From Podarcis raffonei (lineage: Eukaryota > Chordata > Lepidosauria > Squamata > Lacertidae), in the NCBI RefSeq assembly GCF_027172205.1, contig NC_070614.1, positions 31,248,501 to 31,312,500 on the forward strand: DNA of 64,000 nt, written 5' to 3'. The first letter of the stretch is position 1, and every line of letters begins with the position of its first letter. This document shows, in pieces, positions 57,201-64,000 of the stretch. The position numbers and the translations under genes were made by a program. The notes under the pieces were generated by a model that ran no database searches, had not been told where the DNA came from, and saw only the letters and a program-made list of their open reading frames with translations.

Positions 57201-60200
57201 AACACTGTTTACCTTTCCGCAGGAGCCATACCTATTTATCTACTTGCACTTTTTGGCATATTTTGAACTCCTAGGTTGGCAGGAGCTGGGACTGAGCAAC
57301 AGGAGCTCACCCCATTGTGAAGATTCGAATTGCTGACCTTTTGATCAGCAAGCCCAAGAGGCTCAGTGGTTTAGACCACAGTGCCACTCACATCCCTTCT
57401 TAGAAACTAAGGAGAGGTGTAAAAAAAAAGAAAGAAAGCTGAATATATCAATCTCTGCATGGAAACAGTTGTTTCCTCCAGTCAGAAAATGGGGCATCTG
57501 GAAGTTCTGCTGTGGTGAGCCAAATACAGAGATGAGGGAGATGAGGGAAATGCACACACACTGGCATCTGGGAGCATGGTCATGGGTCTATAGGTCTATA
57601 CTGTTGGTGAGTGGCCCCCTTGGGAAAGGCTGACTCCTCTTCCCAGGCTCTGAGGCCTCTCTCTGGTGGTCTGCCCCTGGCTGGTCTTCGGTCAGTCCAG
57701 GGAGACCGGTGATAAGCGACACCTCCCTTTTGAGAGTTGCACACTCACTTTCCCCTTGCATCTCAGCAGAAGAAAGAAACAGTCTGAAAGTAGTCTAACA
57801 TCCTACTTTATTCACAGACTGTACACTGTACATGGAGCTAGTACAAATCATGTCTGCTCTCTCAGCAGCCTCCGTACAACTCACTCCTTCCTCCTTTGCA
57901 GCAACCACAGGAAGGTCTCAAGTTACACTGAGAACACAACCCTGAGAACAGTGTAGGACATCCTGTCTCACGCTCAGTAACATCAGAAGTATCACATGAT
58001 GTAAACAATGTGCTGCTATCACGCAGCTGGTGAGCACACAAATCCCAACATATACCACATCTCTGTAGGCCTCTATTGCCATTTCCTACACCTGCCCAGT
58101 CTACCCCTTTATCCAGTGCAGGATTTCCAGTTACTTTAGGACCACAAGTTGGCTAAGTTGTGCATCCCCCCCCCCCAATATACTGGATGCTAGGATAGGG
58201 GTTTAGCGGTAGATGCAGAGAAATGTGTTGATGTGTTTGGAAGGTGCTGGAGAAGTTAATGAGAGAAAAGGGAATAGATGAACACCATTTGGCACCTTTG
58301 AAGGTGAAGAATGTTTCTGGAAGACAGCTACTCTAGGTTATGGGTCCATATGCTGGATATGTAACATTCTTAAGATGCAGGTGCCCAGAGTCATGGGGCA
58401 CCAGGAACAAGAAGGCCTCTCTACTCACCAGAAGGGAGTGATAAGACTCCAGTTCTATACTATACCCTTTGCCATTGTCAAGATATTTGACCAAAGGTTG
58501 AGGTTTTAGGTTATGCACTTCTCATATTAGTAATAAAATGTAGCCCCATTTTAACCCATTTCATTTGTCTCAACTCTTTATCCCTCAGTCTAGTCACAAT
58601 AATTGCCTTGTATTTGGCAAGACTGTGGATACGTATAATAAAACATATTTAAGGGCCAAATCTTGTCTTTCTAGCATCTAAAGTCATGCCTGTTTCTATA
58701 CAATAATGCACTAAAACAAGTAATTTATCTTCTCTGGAAACATAACTATTGGGCTCAGTAGTGTACTATGTAATAATGTTCAATATAATTTGATTTTTCT
58801 GAGTCAACAGCTTACTCATTTTGGTTTTTTTAAAAAAAGGTGATTATTTTCCTCTCATTGATTCCATCATATTCCTTGCTTTGCTGATAGGTGCTGCCTA
58901 TTTCTTTGTGTTGTGACTCCTGCCACCCTGGTTATCAGAAGAAGAAGAGAGAAGGGGTGAAGTTTTGTTGCTATGATTGTGTTCCATGCCCAGATGGAGA
59001 GATTTCAAACCAAAAGGGTTAGTGGTACCAACATTTGCTGCACATACCACCAATTTATCTAACAGACCATTGAATGGTTGTAAGTACTTGGTGAGGGTGT
59101 TAAGTTTGTGCCATCTTTCCAAGGTGTTACAACAAGTTTACTCCACCTCGAAACTGGTTCATCAATCTGAGTACTTGCTTCAAATGCAGTCTTTGTCAAT
59201 GAAAGCATTTTACACATTTATCTGTAGGTCATCAAATGATAAGAGAATTCATGTGGTACGTTGATGTGTGAATCAGACTTTATCTGACAATATTATTGGG
59301 AAATCTAGAATTCCATGATTAACTGTAATTGACCAACCCAGACAATTAGTCAAGAATCATGTATTGCCGTCACAGACTACCATATTTTTTGCTCTATAAG
59401 ACTCACTTTTTTCCTTCCTAAAAAGTAAGGGGAAATGTGTGTGCCTCTTATAGAGTGAATGCAGGCTGCACAGCTATCCCAGAAGCCAGAACAGCAAGAG
59501 CGATTGCTGCTTTCACTGCGCAGCGATCCCTCTTGCTGTTCTGGCTTCTGAGATTCAGAATTTTTTTTCTCTTGTTTTCCTCCTCCAAAAACTAGGTGCG
59601 TCTTGTGGTCTGATGCGTCTTATAGAGCGAAAAATACGGTATATTGTCAATGTGTGTAGAAAGAGAAATCACTCCAACATAATGAAAACAAGGCAAATTG
59701 TCATGAGTGTCTCCAGCTTATAATCCATAAATGGCAAACACTGCAACTGCTTCTATCTGCATTCTACAAATACCTTAGAAACCCTGCTTAGAATGTCCTG
59801 CAACAATGAATACATGCAGAATTATGTGTGTGTTGTCACCCTATGTATTTATTTACTTATTTATTGCAGAATATTTTTAGCCTGCCCTAAATCCATCTCA
59901 GAATGGATTGCAGCAATTAAAACCACAGTAATAACTCAAATTAATTAAATAAGAGTGTGTAAAGAAAATTAAAAACTATAGCAAAAAACCTAGCAGCAGA
60001 CTAATTTATTTATTTATTTATTTTAGAGTTGCTGTTCTTGCTCAAGGCAGCATTCAATACATGAAAGACAAAAATGCACTTGAGGATTTGCTAAAACACA
60101 AAGTAAAGGGTTAAATGTGCATTAATCAGTATAAAGAACTAGCATAAAAATAATATTATTCAATCACTTCTAAGAATGATAATAATAATCAGTACATACT

Positions 60201-61614
60201 GTTATTCATAAGCTTTCTGGACTATAGGTTGGTAGAGCATAAGACTCTTAGGTAGAATATATACACATATAAAAAACGTTGTGAAAATATTTTTTTTTAA
60301 AAAAAAGTTTTGAAAAATAAATTAAATTTAGCATAGCTCACTGTCGCCATTTAGTGTCCCATGTGTATATTGCACTTTACAACACATTTAAAACATTTTA
60401 TCTGCAACTGTATAGATGAGTCCCCAATCTTCAAATTGTGGGTTTGAGCCCCACATTGGGCAAAATATTTTTGTATTACAGGGGGTTGGACTAGATGACC
60501 CTTGGGTCCATTTCAACTTTAAAATTCTATGATTCTATGTTTAATATAAAAATGTCTTCTCACATAACCAATTCTGTACATGGAATGAAAAGCTAGAACT
60601 CTCTGCGAGCAGCAAATCCACCTCAGAAGTAATTGTGATATTTTCCCCAAAGGTCTTTCATGAGTTGGCACTAAAATATTTTTCTACCCCCCAGACATGG
60701 ACAATTGTTTCAGATGCCCAGAAAATCAGTACCCAAGCAAAGGCCAAGATCGATGCATTCCCAGAGCTGTGAGCTTTCTGTCATATGAAGAACCATTAGG
60801 GATTAGTTTAGCTTCACTCTCAGCTATGCTTTCCCTGATCACAGTTTTGGTGCTAGGAACTTTTATTAAGCACAAAGAGACCCCCATAGTCAAAGCCAAC
60901 AACCGGGATGTCACCTATACTCTTCTGATCTCTCTCCTGCTTTGCTTTCTCTGTTCTTTCTTATTTCTCGGAAAACCAAAGAAGGTGACCTGTCTTCTAC
61001 AACAATCAGCTTTTGGCATCATCTTCACAGTGGCTGTTTCTTCTGTGTTGGCCAAAACCATCATTGTGGTTTTGGCTTTCAAGGCCACCAAGCCAGGATC
61101 CAGCATGAGGAAATGGGTGGGGAAAACAATGACAGGTTCAATTGTTCTTTCCTGCTCCCTTGTTCAAGGAGTCATTTGTGCAGTGTGGCTAGGAATCTCT
61201 CCCCCCTTTCCAGATGTTGACATGCAGTCACTAGCAGGAAAGATCATCATAAAATGTAATGAAGGCTATGTCAACATGTTTTACATTGTCATGGGCTATA
61301 TGGGACTTCTGTCTGTTATAAGCTTCACTGTGGCTTTCCTAGCCAGGAAGTTGCCAGATAGTTTTAATGAAGCCAAGTTCATCACTTTTAGTATGCTAGT
61401 GTTCTGCAGTGTTTGGGTGTCATTTGTACCAACGTACCTGAGCACCAAAGGCAAATACATGGTGGCTGTGGAGATCTTCTCTATTTTAGCTTCCAGTGCT
61501 GGGTTACTAGGCTGTATCTTCTCTCCCAAATGCTATATTATTTTGCTGAAGCCTGAGCTGAATCACAGGGAGCAGCTAAGAAAGCGAAATAATGGAAGCA
61601 ACCAAGAACCTTAG
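51061..61614 (+). CDS. Vomeronasal type-2 receptor (V2R), complete six-exon gene
   Basis: This is a class C GPCR of vomeronasal neurons that detects pheromone or prey peptides. Six exons (51061-51275, 53000-53291, 54111-54962, 56621-56848, 58891-59017, 60695-61614) join in frame to 877 codons plus stop, normal for V2Rs. Residues 1-20 are a signal peptide. About 25-500 form the Venus-flytrap ligand domain ([41 protein letters not shown]). About 515-590 are the cysteine-rich linker ([31 protein letters not shown]). About 595-860 hold seven helices, ending [18 protein letters not shown]. All introns obey GT-AG. Start choice: the ATG at 51061 has A at -3 and G at +4. No stop or frameshift is seen. 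It is the only V2R here, just right of the OR cluster. Confidence 0.92.
53000..53291 (+). CDS. V2R exon 2
   Basis: The acceptor tttgcag ends at 52999, and the exon opens with the last base of the split Val codon. It encodes [14 protein letters not shown]...LGLYKIPQ (97 codons) and ends at CAG|GTAGGA in phase 0. Confidence 0.9.
54111..54962 (+). CDS. V2R exon 3
   Basis: The acceptor tttttatag precedes [20 protein letters not shown]. The exon encodes 284 codons of the ligand domain. The end is set at GGGAG|GTAGCA, because exon 4 opens with LHPFLQ in phase 0, the universal V2R continuation. Without splicing, the frame would run five codons more (VAFLQ) to a TGA at 54978. Confidence 0.88.
55056..55470 (-). 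mobile_element. Sauria-type SINE in V2R intron 3
   Basis: Reverse copy. It has an (AAAGGT)n tail at its left, the conserved 'ggtcatgtggccagcatgac' body and a tRNA-like head with B-box complement 'ggattcgaaccg'. The exact 12-bp duplication ATGACTAGTTTA flanks it (55044-55055 and 55471-55482). Confidence 0.85.
56300..56410. repeat. hAT-like interspersed repeat remnant
   Basis: 'gatgggaaacctgtgcccct' and 'gctgttggactctaacaccc' match a common lizard repeat with inverted ends. Degraded, in V2R intron 3. Confidence 0.4.
56621..56848 (+). CDS. V2R exon 4
   Basis: The acceptor tttcaactag ends at 56620. The exon opens [16 protein letters not shown] and ends WHGSFNQ at CAG|GTATGA, 76 codons, phase 0 at both ends. 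A second AG at 56638-56639 would drop LHPFLQ and break the frame, so it was not used. Confidence 0.9.
57003..57400 (-). mobile_element. Sauria-type SINE in V2R intron 4
   Basis: Same family and orientation as the intron 3 copy, with a short AAAGGT tail at left and a tRNA-like head ending near 57397. A likely duplication 'agaaac' flanks it. More diverged from the family sequence than the copy at 62614. Confidence 0.75.
58891..59017 (+). CDS. V2R exon 5
   Basis: Cysteine-rich linker exon. The acceptor gctgatag precedes [16 protein letters not shown]. The exon ends with one base of a split Asp codon at G|GTTAGT. Length 127 bp, typical of this V2R exon. Confidence 0.9.
59378..59641. mobile_element. 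Foldback MITE in V2R intron 5
   Basis: The ends TACCATATTTTTTGCTC and, inverted, TACCGTATTTTTCGCTC pair over about 24 bp. Inside, a perfect 21-bp inverted repeat (AGAAGCCAGAACAGCAAGAG and its complement) encloses a short loop near 59508. The left end of a sister element is joined to the OR relic at 18974. Superfamily not named. Confidence 0.7.
60425..60540 (+). mobile_element. tRNA-derived SINE with CR1-type tail, V2R intron 5
   Basis: A B-box-like 'gtgggtttgagccccac' is followed by 'cagggggttggactagatga' and 'attctatgattctatg', the typical CR1 3' end with its 8-bp repeat. The tRNA-like 5' part is truncated. Confidence 0.65.
60695..61614 (+). CDS. V2R exon 6 (seven-helix domain)
   Basis: The acceptor taccccccag ends at 60694. 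AC completes Asp, then [13 protein letters not shown]. The whole transmembrane domain and C-tail (ends NNGSNQEP) lie in this single 305-codon exon, as in all V2Rs. Helix landmarks: [47 protein letters not shown]. Confidence 0.95.
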
Positions 61615-62613
61615 GGGGAAAAAATGTATCTACTATGGTATGTATTGAGTTGGGACAGTGGTCTGACACTAGGATTTAAAAAGGGGGCAGTGGTTTTACT
61701 GCAGTGCTACCATATAGTTCAATCCAGTCCATTTTATTTTTATGAATGTGTTCCACACAGCTAACACAAATAATACATGATAAAACAAGTCATTATTTTA
61801 TCAGTAACTGTTCTTAATTAATATATATTCTTGGTTCCTGTTTTATTTGTAACATAGGCAACCATCCAGCTCTGTAGTCCTATTGTTTCTCAATCAGCTG
61901 TTTATATAATGAAAATTTTCATTGAATCTTGCTTTTTGTATGATATGTATTGACACTGACTCATAAATGATTGCAGTGAGGATGCATTTTGTTGTTTTCC
62001 TGGAGTGGTGCTTCTTGGAATGCATTATGTCACAATCCAATATGCATCTACTCTGAAAGTCAGTCCCATTCAGTTCAATGGTTAATAGTCCCAGGTAACT
62101 GTCCATAAGAGTGCAGTCTTAATGTAAGAAATGAGCACGTCACAAAGTGTGTTTACATTGTTTACCAAGATGTTATAAAGGTGCATTACCTTTTCCAGAA
62201 ACAAATCAGCAAAATATTATAAAATTATTTAATTAGTTGAAGTGTGACTTCCTACAAGGTTGCAGAAATTTCTGAAATTTTATGTTGTCCCCTAAAATGG
62301 CTGGAATTGTCAATGAAGGTTAACATTCACCAAATTGCAAATGTCCATCACACCATTGCATTTGTCAACACATTTCACCAACAGCAAAGCTTTCCCCTTA
62401 AACTGAATGGAAGTGGTTGGTCATAGAATTTTTATACAGATATGCTCTAATGTCTCTACAGAGATAATGTGTGCACTCTAGCTGGTGAACTGAACACATT
62501 ATTATTATATTACTGTTTATAACACCCTTTATCAAAAGATCTCAGGACCAGGGATAGCACTAAGAACACATTTTATGGAGCATCAATAATAAAAACATAA
62601 TAAAAAGCATAAT

Positions 62614-62988
62614 GAAGGGATGCGGGTGGCGCTGTGGTGTAAACCACTGAGCCTAGGGCTTGCCAAACCGAAGGTTGTCGGTTCGAATCCCCGCGACGGG
62701 GTGAGCTCTCTTTGTTCGGTCTCAGCTTCTGCCAACCTAGCAGTTTGAAAGCATGCCAAAATGCAAGTAGATAAATAGGTACTGCTCCTGCGGAAAGGTA
62801 AATGGCGTTTCCATGCATTGCTCTGGTTTTTCCAGAAGCAGCTTAGTCATGCTGGCCACATGACCCAGAAAAACTGTCTACACACAAACGTTGGCTCCCT
62901 CGGCCAGTAAAGCAAGATGAGCGCTGCAACCCCAGAGTCGTTCGCGACTAGACTTAACTGTCAGGGGTCCTTTACCTTTACATTTTTT
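62614..62988 (+). mobile_element. Sauria-type SINE downstream of V2R
   Basis: Forward copy. The head 'gggatgcgggtggcgctg' carries a tRNA-like promoter with B box 'ggttcgaatccc', and the tail ends 'gtcctttacctttac'. An 11-bp duplication AAAAGCATAAT flanks it (62603-62613 and 62989-62999). It looks the youngest of the three here. Confidence 0.85.
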
Positions 62989-62989
62989 A

Positions 62990-63710
62990 AAAGCATAATA
63001 ACAGGCAGCATAATACTAAAATAATCATTTCAACACATGACTGAATAGAGTTAATGATTTCAAATTTCTATCTAAGCACTGAACCAAGCAGCTGTTAATT
63101 GCAGGTGTGGAAGGGAATGATTTTCATTAGGACTGCAACACACAGGGAAGAGAGGGTTAATGTCTTTCATCAAAGGTCAAGGTCCTGATAAAAATCACTC
63201 CCTCCAATTTGCCATTAGACCTGGAAGGAATGTTTCCATTGGCATCAATGAGAAAGTTCCTTTATAAGCCAAAAGAAGGTGGGGGAAGGGAAACACTGGG
63301 GAAGCGTAGGAATGGGTGGGTGGAGAAGGAGTTAAAACTCCCCTCCCCAAATGTAGCAGACCTCACATCTGCCATGCTACTAATTAAACACACACAGAGA
63401 GACACACACACAATGATTCCTAATACATATTTAGCATCACAACTAGTTTGGCCCTAAGAGTCATGTTCTGTTCTTCAAAATAAGTGTCAGTGGTGATGCT
63501 CCAACTTTTGCCCCATGATTACTTTTTTTTAGTGGGAGAAATAGAGTTTGAGAACTGCATGAAAAAAATAAAATAAGTGCACATTTTGAACAACAGCTTT
63601 ATTTAATTCCAGACTTTGGTTTGAAAAGTGTGACCTGGGTAGTTTCTCAGTAAAAAATGTTTTTTAAAATCTCCATCTGTAATTGTGATGAAGTGAAGAG
63701 TGTTGACATG

Positions 63711-63759
<49 letters not shown>

Positions 63760-63837
63760 TAGAGAAATTTGATTGGATAAATTATCTTAGTTTCACTTTG
63801 GTCCCATTGATACCAATGTGGAAAATCAGGGTGCCAC
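62990..63837. other. Intergenic, no gene; (TTA)n at 63711-63761
   Basis: Non-coding sequence with a short CA-rich run near 63390-63412 and a TTA microsatellite. Nothing else recognised. Confidence 0.6.
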
Positions 63838-64000
63838 TTAAATCCACACACAGAGAAGAAAACTAAATAGTATATTATTGGAAGTGGTCCTTAGTCTTAA
63901 CAAATTAGACAAAGCAGCCTTGATCTCTTTATTTCTCATGCTGTAAATCAGTGGGTTCAGCAAAGGTGGGACCATGGAATATATCACTGTAAAAATTAAA
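63838..64000 (-). CDS. Olfactory receptor, C-terminal end, cut by window edge
   Basis: The minus strand reads LIFTVIYSMVPPLLNPLIYS, then MRNKEIKAALSNLLRLRTTS and further residues to a TAA whose complement is at 63838-63840. PPLLNPLIYSMRNKEIKAAL is the signature end of OR TM7 and the C-tail. The tail, about 25 residues past the KAAL motif, is longer than in the OR14-like genes here, and NPLIYSMRNKEIK differs from their NPIIYSxRNKDIQ. It is therefore from another class II group, and on the opposite strand. Whether the rest is intact lies beyond the window. Confidence 0.85.
   Translation of the reverse strand, partial: LIFTVIYSMVPPLLNPLIYSMRNKEIKAALSNLLRLRTTSNNILFSFLLCVWI

Noticed and set aside
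62614-62710. Possible tRNA gene with a good B box
   Set aside because: It is the head of a Sauria-type SINE with a target duplication.
1-64000. CRISPR array, operon, riboswitch or bacterial defence system
   Set aside because: No regular direct repeats with unique spacers and no dense coding; the window is vertebrate chromosomal DNA.

Overview
The window looks like nuclear DNA of a squamate reptile, most likely a lizard. It carries Sauria-type tRNA SINEs, a BovB-like LINE end, L1 and CR1/L2 scraps, DIRS-like tyrosine-recombinase retroelements, hAT- and mariner-type MITEs and many microsatellites. These surround chemosensory receptor genes. A lacertid lizard is a guess from the style of the repeats, not shown by the sequence.

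Left three quarters (1-50 kb): a tandem cluster of seven intact, plus-strand, single-coding-exon olfactory receptor (OR) genes of the OR14-like class II group. Two subtypes alternate. Subtype A (311 aa) starts at 2121, 15718 and 30371; subtype B (317 aa) starts at 10117, 25952 and 38005. Their flanks are alike too, so the array is three tandem copies of one A-B unit with a period of about 12-16 kb. A seventh gene, subtype C, starts at 47184. Decayed OR pieces lie at 14498, 18974, 29331, 32030 and 39618, and a trace near 34805. A and B copies keep an upstream splice donor and an acceptor just before the ATG, which suggests a shared non-coding first exon. DIRS-like and LTR fossils, L1 pieces and MITEs were inserted before and after the duplications.

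Right quarter (51-62 kb): a complete six-exon vomeronasal type-2 receptor (V2R) gene on the plus strand. Exons are 51061-51275, 53000-53291, 54111-54962, 56621-56848, 58891-59017 and 60695-61614. All splice junctions stay in frame and predict 877 residues: a signal peptide, a Venus-flytrap ligand domain, a cysteine-rich linker and a class C seven-helix domain. Its introns hold Sauria SINEs and a hairpin foldback element. At the right edge (63838-64000) the C-terminus of an OR lies on the minus strand.

The genes share one theme, odour and pheromone reception: ORs in olfactory neurons and V2Rs in vomeronasal neurons. I found no bacterial-type operon, CRISPR array or clearly new molecular system. 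The most notable points are the clean A-B triplication with its dated solo LTR, the intact V2R directly beside the OR cluster, and the large inverted repeat pair around gene B3.
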